A stretch of DNA of 21,870 nucleotides from Leptospiraceae bacterium. GTDB taxonomy: Bacteria > Spirochaetota > Leptospiria > Leptospirales > Leptospiraceae. This document shows positions 16,268 through 21,870 of this stretch, in pieces. The notes below the pieces were generated by a model. The model was not told the origin of the DNA. It was given only the letters and a program-made list of their open reading frames with translations, and searched no databases. Positions within the stretch are counted from its first letter, which is position 1, and every line of letters begins with the position of its first letter. The translations under genes and the position numbers were made by a program. The DNA is taken from the NCBI GenBank assembly GCA_027485405.1, contig JAIXRB010000202.1, forward strand, positions 1 through 21,870, given 5' to 3'.

Positions 16268-17239
16268 TTACTTGGCTGGGGTTCCGGAACATTCTCGAAC
16301 GCGAGCGCCTTGGGATAGAGCTCCTGTTTTTTTGAGGGACTCTTCCATTTTTACTTTTGCTTTGCAATCGTCCTCATCGAAGTCCATAGAAGCTCCGTCG
16401 AAATGCACTTCAAACGTGTCTGAAAGAACTCTTAGCTCATCGAAAAATAGATACACGATCTCTCCCCCAGTTTGTGGGTTGGAGCGGATTTTGAACTGTC
16501 TGAAGATCAGGGTTCTGGTTGCAGGGTAAGCAGGAGCCGCTTGTGGAATTCCAGAAGGAACTTCAACTTGCAATGGTCTCCAACCTACGAAGTCCAAAGA
16601 ACCAAAGTGGAAAATATGGCTGATACCGAGATAGTCATCCACCCAACCTTCTAAGCTGTATTCGTTTCCTCGACCTAAGACCCATACGGAAATGGCATGC
16701 ACATTTCCTGGAGTTTCAATCCCGTATGTTTTTTCGATTTTCTTAACATTGTTGTCATCTATGTAAGGGAGTGCTCTTGTGATTTCGTATTCAGGCACTC
16801 TAGGTGGACGAACAGTAACAACGTTGTAGCCTGGGTAAGTGAATTGGAATTTGACTCCCAAAACCTTAGCCGCCGCCGGATCTACGTTTTTCACGTCTTG
16901 CGGCTTGCCTGGCAGAATTTTTACCTCTCTCATAACAAGAGGAGATTTTACAGGATCGTTGATGGACGGAGTATACTTTGAAGTTTCATCGTATTTGATA
17001 TCTCCCTTTCCATCTTTGTTGATTCCGTCTTTGTCTGTAAAAACTTCCCAGCCATAAGGAGCAGAAGCAGGAGGGTTGTCCCAGGATTCGATCGTGATCG
17101 CTTTTAATTCCTTGGAAGTGATATCATTTCCGATGGCAGTCTTGACTCCACCTGAAACAACTTGAGCTTGCGCTATCCCCAAAATAAAGATAGAGGAGAT
17201 CGTAGCGAGGGACAAAAGAGTTAATTTTTTATTTTCCAT
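16268..17239 (-). CDS. flaA1: Flagellar filament outer-layer (sheath) protein FlaA1
   Basis: FlaA proteins coat the FlaB core of the spirochete periplasmic flagellum and affect its stiffness and curvature. This 323-residue form begins with a Sec signal ending AQA before QVVSGG. It shares with its neighbour the family motifs ISVWVLGR (183-190), LDFVGWRPL and the late FFDELRV strand. The larger size and downstream position match FlaA1 of L. interrogans, where flaA2 and flaA1 are also adjacent. An upstream in-frame extension to 17335 would overlap flaA2, but AGGA at 17246-17249, 6 bases before the ATG at 17239, favours the shorter start. A C-terminal tail with two Cys (DDCKAKVKMEE and RVRECSG) is absent from FlaA2. 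A strong terminator follows. Confidence 0.93.
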   Translation of the reverse strand: MENKKLTLLSLATISSIFILGIAQAQVVSGGVKTAIGNDITSKELKAITIESWDNPPASAPYGWEVFTDKDGINKDGKGDIKYDETSKYTPSINDPVKSPLVMREVKILPGKPQDVKNVDPAAAKVLGVKFQFTYPGYNVVTVRPPRVPEYEITRALPYIDDNNVKKIEKTYGIETPGNVHAISVWVLGRGNEYSLEGWVDDYLGISHIFHFGSLDFVGWRPLQVEVPSGIPQAAPAYPATRTLIFRQFKIRSNPQTGGEIVYLFFDELRVLSDTFEVHFDGASMDFDEDDCKAKVKMEESLKKTGALSQGARVRECSGTPAK

Positions 17240-17264
17240 AAGCATTCCTAGTTTCCGTATCCGA

Positions 17265-17975
17265 TTACCAGTTGTCTTTGATTTCGGAACCAGGGTATTT
17301 GGCTTCCGATCTGTCCGTTCTAACTTGAAGATCATCTACATAAAAATAAAAGTCTCCAGCCACTTCGTGGACATCTGAGGTTACAAAGAGCGAAACAAAG
17401 TGTAGGTTTTTATCTAGAAGAGCAAAACGTGTGCTCTGTGGAATAAAACCAGGAAGGTTTGCTGTCATCTTTCTCCAACCGAAGAAATCTAAGCGACCTA
17501 ACTTAACATTGTGAGTGTAGCCTCGATAGTCTCTGAATTTTGCAAAAAGAGTGTGCTGGTATTTTCTGCCTAGAACCCAGACCGAAATCTGTCGCACTTT
17601 TCCTTTAATGATGTATTCGTGAGGAGGAAAAAGTTCTACGCGATCAAAACCTTTTGTATTAAAGAAAGTTTTAACTCCCAATACGTGGTTTTTCTCGATT
17701 TTGTCTCCACCGTTGTCCGGAACGGTCTTCTCATCAAACACATCTTTAATGAGACCTCTTTGAACGAGTTTAAGCGTTCTAGTCTCGCCCAAAGGAGTGG
17801 TGGATTTTACTCGCCAATCTTCTGATTCTTCAAAATCATCTAAAATGATTTTTTTAAGAGGGCTTTCATCATCGTTTGGTGCTTGGTTTCCACCGGTTTC
17901 AGGAGCTTGCGCATAAAGCAAACCCACCGAAAGCAAAAAGCCTAATACTAGTTTGGTCATTCCTAATTTCCCCAT
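17265..17975 (-). CDS. flaA2: Flagellar filament outer-layer (sheath) protein FlaA2
   Basis: This 236-residue periplasmic sheath protein is a shorter paralogue of the next gene. It has a signal peptide (KLVLGFLLSVGLLYAQA, cleaved before PETGG), ISVWVLGR at 130-137, LDFFGWRKM and FYVDDLQVRTD near the C-terminus. In L. interrogans the upstream, roughly 27-kDa FlaA is FlaA2, and its mutation is reported to impair motility and virulence with loss of both FlaA proteins; the size and order here fit. The chosen ATG at 17975 has AGGAG 8 bases upstream; an extended frame to 18062 would run into the PUR gene and adds a sequence unlike a signal peptide. The flaA1 start follows 25 bases after the stop, so the pair is co-transcribed. 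Confidence 0.93.
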   Translation of the reverse strand: MGKLGMTKLVLGFLLSVGLLYAQAPETGGNQAPNDDESPLKKIILDDFEESEDWRVKSTTPLGETRTLKLVQRGLIKDVFDEKTVPDNGGDKIEKNHVLGVKTFFNTKGFDRVELFPPHEYIIKGKVRQISVWVLGRKYQHTLFAKFRDYRGYTHNVKLGRLDFFGWRKMTANLPGFIPQSTRFALLDKNLHFVSLFVTSDVHEVAGDFYFYVDDLQVRTDRSEAKYPGSEIKDNW

Positions 17976-17997
17976 GAAACTCACTCCTAAAAGGTTC

Positions 17998-18297
17998 CTA
18001 ATTCCGAGTCTCTGTCTTATCATTATCGGATATTTCATTCTTAAATTGATGCAAGATTTCAATCATTCGATCAATTCCCTCCGCGGGAAGAAAAACGGAT
18101 GATTTTTTGTTGTTGGACCATTCCGACACCTTTACGTAAAATCCAGCCTGGTTCTGCTTCAAATCTACGAAGAAGGTCTTGCTCTGCGTTATGATCTTCT
18201 CGGTAAGGATTTCGGGGTCCACCAATTCTTCCTGCTCCCTGCCTATTCCGATTATCGGAATACAAAATCCATTCCTTAGCTGTGATAGTGACCCCAT
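17998..18297 (-). CDS. PUR-domain (PUR-alpha-like) DNA/RNA-binding protein
   Basis: The core reads EKIITQSKTFFVDLKQNQ, GFYVKVSEW and KKSSVFLPAEGIDRMIEILH, the beta-beta-beta-alpha pattern of a PUR repeat. A similar small protein in Borrelia (BpuR) binds nucleic acids and regulates gene expression. The start is uncertain. ATG 18297 (99 residues) has no ribosome site. TTG 18225 (75 residues) follows AGGGAG by about 9 bases and gives an N-terminus like that of BpuR. The 5' part of the longer frame reads through a perfect 19-base palindrome as the low-complexity IPIIGIG, which also favours the shorter form. A second open frame coupled to the upstream gene overlaps it, so a one-base frameshift is another possibility. 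The flaA2 ATG lies 22 bases downstream, placing this regulator in the flagellar-sheath operon. Confidence 0.75.
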   Translation of the reverse strand: MGSLSQLRNGFCIPIIGIGREQEELVDPEILTEKIITQSKTFFVDLKQNQAGFYVKVSEWSNNKKSSVFLPAEGIDRMIEILHQFKNEISDNDKTETRN

Positions 18298-18355
18298 AGT
18301 GTTTGGAAAAGGTTTTTTTTAAAGAAAAGCCTCGGAATGCGTCTTTTTTTGTCAT
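18071..18355 (-). other. Overlapping ORF coupled to the cNMP-binding gene; possible 5' part of the PUR gene
   Basis: This 94-codon frame starts with an ATG that overlaps the stop of the upstream cNMP-binding gene (TAATG) and ends inside the PUR gene in another frame. Its first ~37 codons (MTKKDAFRGFSLKKTFSKHY, then GVTITAKEW) look protein-like; the later part does not. Skipping one base anywhere in the shared open region would join it to the PUR frame as a 118-residue protein. It contains an A8 run (18313-18320). It may be the true N-terminus after a frameshift, a separate small protein, or chance. Confidence 0.3.
18244..18262. promoter_or_regulatory. Perfect 19-base palindrome upstream of the PUR core
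   Basis: TATTCCGAT-T-ATCGGAATA has 9-bp arms around a single central base. It lies 18 bases before the TTG candidate start of the PUR gene. No T run follows on either strand, so it is not a terminator. The related half-sites ATTCCGA (18001-18007) and TTATCGGATA (18023-18032) recur around the PUR stop codon. The shape suggests a dimer-binding operator or a tight RNA hairpin near the PUR start. Confidence 0.55.
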
Positions 18356-18825
18356 TAGGCAAAGCGTTGTCGTAATTCCCGAGCATAGGCCAGGTCATTT
18401 GACAGTTTTCTCAGTCTTTTGATATAGTAATGGGTCACTTCTTTGTAAAAAGCGAGCTCCATTTCTTTGTTTCGAGCGAACATATCGGTCAAATCGTGGA
18501 ATCGAACCTCATAAAGTTCACAGTTTTCGAGGGCTTCAACCTTTGCCGATCGTCTTTCCGAATCAAAAAAGGGCAATTCTCCGAAATGATCCCCCTCTCC
18601 GATGGTAATCAAGTTCACATCGTCCCCTTTTGAAGTAGCCGTGGAGATTTGGAGAGTTCCGTATTTTACGATAAACATTGATTGAGCTTCTTCACCAATG
18701 TCGTAAAGAACGTTGTGAGAGTGCAAATGCACCTCGTGGATCTTTTCTGATATGAGTAGCAGTTGGTCGTTGTTCAACTTTTTGAAAAGATAGACTTTTT
18801 TTAAGCTCTCTACTTTGGGATTCAT
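18355..18825 (-). CDS. Cyclic-nucleotide-binding domain protein (no DNA-binding domain)
   Basis: This 156-residue protein is essentially one cNMP-binding beta-barrel with its C-helix. The phosphate-binding cassette is good: GEGDHFGELPFFDSERRSAKVEA region with G82, E83 and R92-S93-A94, matching the cAMP-contact residues of CRP, so binding cAMP or cGMP is plausible. It ends after a basic helix (HYYIKRLRKLSNDLAYAREL) and lacks the CRP helix-turn-helix, so it must act through protein contacts or simply as a sensor. AGGAG stands 4 bases before the ATG, a firm start. It is the first gene of the unit leading to PUR, flaA2 and flaA1, and diverges from the response regulator gene. Its stop overlaps the ATG of the next open frame. 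Confidence 0.9.
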   Translation of the reverse strand: MNPKVESLKKVYLFKKLNNDQLLLISEKIHEVHLHSHNVLYDIGEEAQSMFIVKYGTLQISTATSKGDDVNLITIGEGDHFGELPFFDSERRSAKVEALENCELYEVRFHDLTDMFARNKEMELAFYKEVTHYYIKRLRKLSNDLAYARELRQRFA

Positions 18826-18945
18826 AAAACTCCTAGAAATTTAAGTAAACGCAAAGGATTTTTCCCTTGGCAATAGAAAAATTCCTTTTCTTTCCTAAGT
18901 TTCCACAGTTTGTTCAGATGAAACCCCAATGAAAAGGAATTGGAT
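18826..18945. promoter_or_regulatory. Divergent control region with an imperfect inverted repeat
   Basis: This 120-base gap between the cNMP-binding gene and the response regulator contains AAAGGATTTTTC (18853-18864) facing GAAAAATTCCTTT (18876-18888), an inverted repeat with one bulged base and an 11-base centre. It could be an operator shared by the two divergent units. A TTGCCA (minus strand, 18868-18873) inside it may be a -35 for the leftward unit, without a clear -10. Confidence 0.4.
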
Positions 18946-19557
18946 TTGAAACGGAAAGTGGTTTTGGTAGAGGATCATGCCGTGACTCGAATTGGAGTGA
19001 AGCATGTAGTCGATTCCTCCTCTGATTTTGAAGTGATTGGAGAGGCAGACCACTCATCTCAAATCCCAACCTTACTCGAAGATGCGAAACCCGACTTTTT
19101 ACTTTTAGATTTGCGTATCCCTGGGGAAAGCTCGCTCTCTCAAATCAAAGTCTGGAAAATAAAATACCCTAACCTAAAAATTGTTATCCTTTCTATGGTA
19201 GACGAACCTGGGGCTGTTTTAAGTGCCATTGATTCAGGAGTGGATGGTTACTTATTAAAGTCAGATGACCTTAGAACATTGACTGAGAACCTAAAAGAAA
19301 TAGCGAAGGGAAAAACAATCTATTCCGAGAGCATTAAACAACATTTCACACGTAAGTCGGATGGAACACAAACAACAAGCAAAGAAAAAGAGATTTTGAA
19401 ACTATTGGGTCAAGGAAAAACCTACCAAGAGATAGGCTTAGAGATTGATCTTTCAAAAAGAACTGTTGAATACCACGTGGGTCGATTGAAAGAACGATTT
19501 CAATGCAAAACTGTTGCTGAATTGATTGGAAAAGCGAAAGAATTGCTACTCATTTAA
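18946..19557 (+). CDS. NarL/FixJ-family response regulator with LuxR-type HTH
   Basis: This 203-residue regulator has an N-terminal receiver domain: acidic pocket VEDHAV, phospho-acceptor D55 in LLLDLRIPG, and the conserved Lys of YLLKSDD (K106). A C-terminal LuxR-type helix-turn-helix (about 146-198) contains TSKEKEILKLLGQGKTYQEI and SKRTVEYHVGRLKERF. Phosphorylation should promote dimerisation and DNA binding. The start is TTG at 18946, with AAGGA 7 bases upstream; a TTG at 18940 is too close to that site. The 3' end overlaps by 12 bases the convergent hybrid kinase gene. That kinase is of the HisKA class with its own receiver, whereas NarL-type regulators usually pair with HisKA_3 kinases, so partnership is unproven. 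Confidence 0.93.
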   Translation: MKRKVVLVEDHAVTRIGVKHVVDSSSDFEVIGEADHSSQIPTLLEDAKPDFLLLDLRIPGESSLSQIKVWKIKYPNLKIVILSMVDEPGAVLSAIDSGVDGYLLKSDDLRTLTENLKEIAKGKTIYSESIKQHFTRKSDGTQTTSKEKEILKLLGQGKTYQEIGLEIDLSKRTVEYHVGRLKERFQCKTVAELIGKAKELLLI

Positions 19558-21375
19558 TTTGAGCAAATCTTTTAGAATCAAAGGCAAATCCTGAATAAAT
19601 TTCTCTTTGTTGTAGAAAGCATCTATGCCCAATTTCTTTGCCTCTCTTTGGATTTCCAAAAAAGCTGGTTCCGTTTCAACCTCAGACGTGATCATAGCAA
19701 TTGGAACATCTACCAGATCAGAATGAACTAAGACTTGCTTAACAAATTCAATTCCATTCATCTCCGGCATTTGGTAATCAGTAATGATTAGATCGGGTTT
19801 TAAAATCTCTAGTGCAGTATTAGCTTTTTCAGGAGCTTCTCCTTCCCAAATAACAAAAGGAAATTGGTTGAGTTCTTTTCTCAGTCGCTTTCGAAAGATT
19901 GCATTGTCATCTAGCAGAAAAATCGATTGTGAGTGGTTTGGCAAAGCGAATTCGAAAGTTGCTCCTTTTCCATCAGAAGAGGTAGCAGTTAAAGTTGCTC
20001 CGTGCATGTCTGCGATCTCTTTACAAAATAAAAGACCGACTCCCGGACCCATCTCATCAGAGGTTCCTTTTCTTAAAAATTGGAAACCTTGCTCAAAGAT
20101 TTGGGAACTCCATTCTGCAGGAAATCCGATTCCGGGATCAGTCACGGCCAGGAGCCAATGAGAATCTTTTTCAAACAATGAGATTTGGATCTGACTTCCC
20201 TTCGGACTGAATTTGCAAGCATTGGAAAGCAACTGGAGCAGAAGCTTTTCCAATAATCCAGGGTCCCCCATGGCTATACAGTTTTCTCTCGAATCCCAGG
20301 ATAAAACCTGGAATTTATCCATGTATTGCTTTTCTATTTTTCTTTTTGCAGATTGAATCAAATCACCATAGTCGAATAGCTGATAACTGGGAAGGATACT
20401 GGCATTTTGAAAACGAGAGTATTGGATTAGGTCTTCCATCATTTTCATAAGATTTCGCATGCTATGTGCTGAATTGCTCAGAATGCTTTTGAATTCCCCA
20501 GGGGAAACCCCCTTGGAATCATCCGCGAGCAACTGTAAAACAGATGAAATCCCCGACATCGGTGAACGAATATCATGGGAAACAATAGATATGATTTTAT
20601 CTTTTATCTCACTTGCTTTCTCTGCTTTTTTTCTTTCTGAGTTGAAAGCTGTGATCAGTTCGTCTAGCTTGGATTCGATTTCAAGTTTGCTCGTGTGCGA
20701 TGTAAGATAGAATTTTGTCTTTTTTTTCCGATAAAAAATAAACCAGGGTATCCAATAAATTGCAAATCCATATTCCGTTAAGTGAAGAGCCTTTCGGGAG
20801 ATAATAATTGAATACGCGTCTAAGAAAGAAAAAACTAGAAGTAAAAAAGATACACTATACAAAGACACTGTCACCAGCCAATGCAATTGCACTTTACGAG
20901 ATAACATAACTGTGACGAAAATCAACCGAGATACTACGAGAGCTCCAGATAAGAAAATAAATATTTGCAAGAACTCCAAATACTCTTTAGGAACAAAGGC
21001 GGCTAAAAGTGCAAGAAATCCCAATGGAAAAAGGGCATGCTGGCTTTCCTTCAATTGCACGTTTCGAAACGATTTTGAAAATTCAGAAACAAAAAGATAT
21101 CCAGCTAAAATAATAAGAACATCTACAAAGAAACTGGTTCGAATGAAGTAAGTTTGGATTGGTTCAAAAAAAGAAAGACCGCCCCTGGACTGATAAATGA
21201 GGAGAATCCGGATCAGCATAAGTGAACCAAGGCAACCCAAAGAAAAATCTATCTTTTCTTTCACTAAAGAAAATTGCAGAAAATGGAAGAAGGCTATGAA
21301 AAGAAATAAGGCAAAGAAGAAGCCCATTTGAAGGGCGAAAGTGTCCTCTGGCCGAAAGAAACGAAGGATTTCCAT
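19546..21375 (-). CDS. Membrane-bound hybrid histidine kinase with C-terminal receiver
   Basis: This protein of about 609 residues begins with roughly seven hydrophobic segments in its first 215 residues, like a 7TM sensor module, ending with the basic stop YRKKK. A linker coiled coil leads to HisKA with the phospho-accepting His in IVSHDIRSPM (H267), then an ATPase domain with N-box LLSNACKFSP (N385), G1 TDPGIGF and G2 GPGVGLLF. The C-terminal receiver has LLDDN, the acceptor D533 in IITDYQMPEMNG and a late YNK lysine. All catalytic residues are present. Phosphate should pass from the His to the internal Asp and then to an unknown phosphotransfer protein. The ATG at 21375 is preferred; a TTG at 21402 adds nine residues, and neither has a clear ribosome site. 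There is no periplasmic sensor domain, so the signal is probably membrane-borne. Confidence 0.92.
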   Translation of the reverse strand: MEILRFFRPEDTFALQMGFFFALFLFIAFFHFLQFSLVKEKIDFSLGCLGSLMLIRILLIYQSRGGLSFFEPIQTYFIRTSFFVDVLIILAGYLFVSEFSKSFRNVQLKESQHALFPLGFLALLAAFVPKEYLEFLQIFIFLSGALVVSRLIFVTVMLSRKVQLHWLVTVSLYSVSFLLLVFSFLDAYSIIISRKALHLTEYGFAIYWIPWFIFYRKKKTKFYLTSHTSKLEIESKLDELITAFNSERKKAEKASEIKDKIISIVSHDIRSPMSGISSVLQLLADDSKGVSPGEFKSILSNSAHSMRNLMKMMEDLIQYSRFQNASILPSYQLFDYGDLIQSAKRKIEKQYMDKFQVLSWDSRENCIAMGDPGLLEKLLLQLLSNACKFSPKGSQIQISLFEKDSHWLLAVTDPGIGFPAEWSSQIFEQGFQFLRKGTSDEMGPGVGLLFCKEIADMHGATLTATSSDGKGATFEFALPNHSQSIFLLDDNAIFRKRLRKELNQFPFVIWEGEAPEKANTALEILKPDLIITDYQMPEMNGIEFVKQVLVHSDLVDVPIAMITSEVETEPAFLEIQREAKKLGIDAFYNKEKFIQDLPLILKDLLKLNE

Positions 21376-21433
21376 TTTATAGGATTCAAGCAAAGGATGC
21401 AAAAAATTGCAATAGATTCTGCGAAAGGAGAAA

Positions 21434-21460
21434 TTAGCACTCTCGGGCCGAAAGTGCTTG
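21434..21460 (+). promoter_or_regulatory. Degenerate CIRCE-like element (upstream copy)
   Basis: TTAGCACTC is a perfect left half of the HrcA operator CIRCE. After the standard 9-base spacer comes AAGTGCTTG, which matches 6 of 9 bases of the right half GAGTGCTAA. It begins 64 bases upstream of the better copy, so HrcA may contact both. Confidence 0.6.
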
Positions 21461-21497
21461 CGTTTTTTTGCGACCTCTTAAATCATGGCCTTAGAAC

Positions 21498-21524
21498 TTA
21501 GCACTCTTAAGTGCTGGGTGCTAA
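21498..21524 (+). promoter_or_regulatory. CIRCE operator (HrcA-binding site) before groES
   Basis: TTAGCACTC, a 9-base spacer and GGGTGCTAA match the CIRCE consensus with a single mismatch (GGG for GAG). It ends 24 bases before the groES ATG. HrcA binding here represses groESL, relieved on heat shock. The spacer itself holds AAGTGCT, which can pair with the left half (AGCACT-ctta-AGTGCT), giving a second, nested dyad. Confidence 0.9.
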
Positions 21525-21548
21525 ACTAAAAAAGAGGAGATTAACCCT

Positions 21549-21839
21549 ATGTCATCGATTAAACCACTGGGAGACAGAGTAGTCGTAGAGCCCAGAACGG
21601 AATCAGAGGAGAAAATTGGATCCATTATTGTACCGGACACTGCAAAGGAAAAGCCACAAGAAGGAAAAGTTGTAGCTGTCGGTCAAGGAAAGTATGAGGA
21701 CGGAAAGCTCGTCGCTTTGGAAGTAAAGGTTGGTGATACCGTTCTTTACGGAAAGTATTCGGGAACCGAAATCAAACAAGGTGGCAAAGACTTCCTTATC
21801 ATTCGAGAAAGCGACATTTTAGGTACTGTCGTAAAATAA
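21549..21839 (+). CDS. groES: Co-chaperonin GroES (Cpn10)
   Basis: The 96-residue GroES forms the heptameric lid on GroEL during protein folding. Visible features are the N-terminal IKPLGDRVVVEP, the GroEL-binding mobile loop around EEKIGSIIVPDTA (residues 20-32), EGKVVAVGQGK, VGDTVLYGKYSGTEIK and the C-terminal FLIIRESDILGTV. The length is standard. The start has GAGGAG 9 bases upstream. The CIRCE element just before it shows HrcA heat-shock control. Past the stop, a purine-rich stretch (AGAGGAAAA) at the window edge would suit a groEL ribosome site. Confidence 0.98.
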   Translation: MSSIKPLGDRVVVEPRTESEEKIGSIIVPDTAKEKPQEGKVVAVGQGKYEDGKLVALEVKVGDTVLYGKYSGTEIKQGGKDFLIIRESDILGTVVK

Positions 21840-21870
21840 AAAACCAGATCCAGAATAGAGGAAAAAAAAA

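Noticed and set aside
17240..17335. Upstream extension of the flaA1 frame
   Set aside because: It overlaps the end of flaA2 and places a basic, non-signal sequence before a perfect signal peptide. A good ribosome site precedes ATG 17239.
17976..18062. Upstream extension of the flaA2 frame
   Set aside because: It overlaps the PUR gene and would precede the signal peptide with a basic tail. AGGAG points to ATG 17975.
18244..18262. The 19-base palindrome as an intrinsic terminator
   Set aside because: No T tract follows on either strand, and the stem would leave almost no loop.
18355..18825. Full CRP-type transcription factor
   Set aside because: The protein ends after the C-helix at 156 residues and no helix-turn-helix follows in any frame.
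1..21870. Mobile elements, CRISPR arrays, tRNA or rRNA genes, phage or toxin-antitoxin modules
   Set aside because: I looked for repeat arrays, transposase or integrase motifs, cloverleaf-like gaps and small paired toxin genes and found none. Gaps are short and the genes are mostly core functions.

Overview
The window looks like a stretch of Leptospira chromosome. The evidence is protein family and gene order rather than a database match. It has two periplasmic-flagellum sheath proteins (FlaA2-FlaA1), a spirochete-type giant GreA of 922 residues, a LysM lipoprotein resembling LruA/LipL71, lipoproteins with relaxed spirochete lipoboxes (FLQC, LTQNC, LFSC), a PUR-domain protein of the kind known from Borrelia, and AT-rich coding sequence. 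From memory, a Fur-like gene, tgt, a STAS gene and lruA also lie close together in L. interrogans. I cannot tell which Leptospira clade this is. I saw no insertion sequence, phage gene, CRISPR array, tRNA or rRNA, and no gene-free gap exceeds 300 bases.

Layout. (1) 43-3003, minus strand: a family 5 solute-binding lipoprotein gene, then a divergent kinase-fold gene 6 bases downstream. The first overlaps head to head with a plus-strand GH13 glycosidase gene (2986-4407). (2) 4412-7338, minus: nadC and the bifunctional alarmone enzyme gene rel, joined by a TAATG junction. (3) 7398-11438, minus: an lptE-like lipoprotein, a Fur-family regulator, tgt, a STAS anti-sigma antagonist and the LruA-like LysM lipoprotein. 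(4) 11528-13336, plus: a secreted M23 peptidase, overlapping tail to tail with greA (13309-16077, minus). (5) 16268-18825, minus: a single-domain cyclic-nucleotide-binding protein, a PUR protein, flaA2 and flaA1, ended by a good terminator. (6) 18946-21375: a NarL-type response regulator (plus) convergent with a hybrid histidine kinase (minus). (7) 21434-21839: a doubled CIRCE region and groES; groEL is expected just past the right edge.

How they fit together. Envelope functions recur (LptE, M23 peptidase, LysM lipoprotein, solute-binding lipoprotein, FlaA sheath). So do global control functions (Rel, Fur, STAS, GreA, cNMP-binding protein, PUR, two-component proteins, HrcA/CIRCE).

The strongest anomaly is in tgt. 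An in-frame TAG at 9586-9588 interrupts the conserved FDCV-(M/L)-PTR motif, yet the reading frame continues for 100 codons with the zinc-site Cys/Cys/Cys/His spacing intact. Other points of interest are the out-of-frame ORF overlapping the PUR gene with a perfect 19-base palindrome beside it, the kinase-fold protein, the CarD-like module inside the GreA extension, and the paired CIRCE-like elements.
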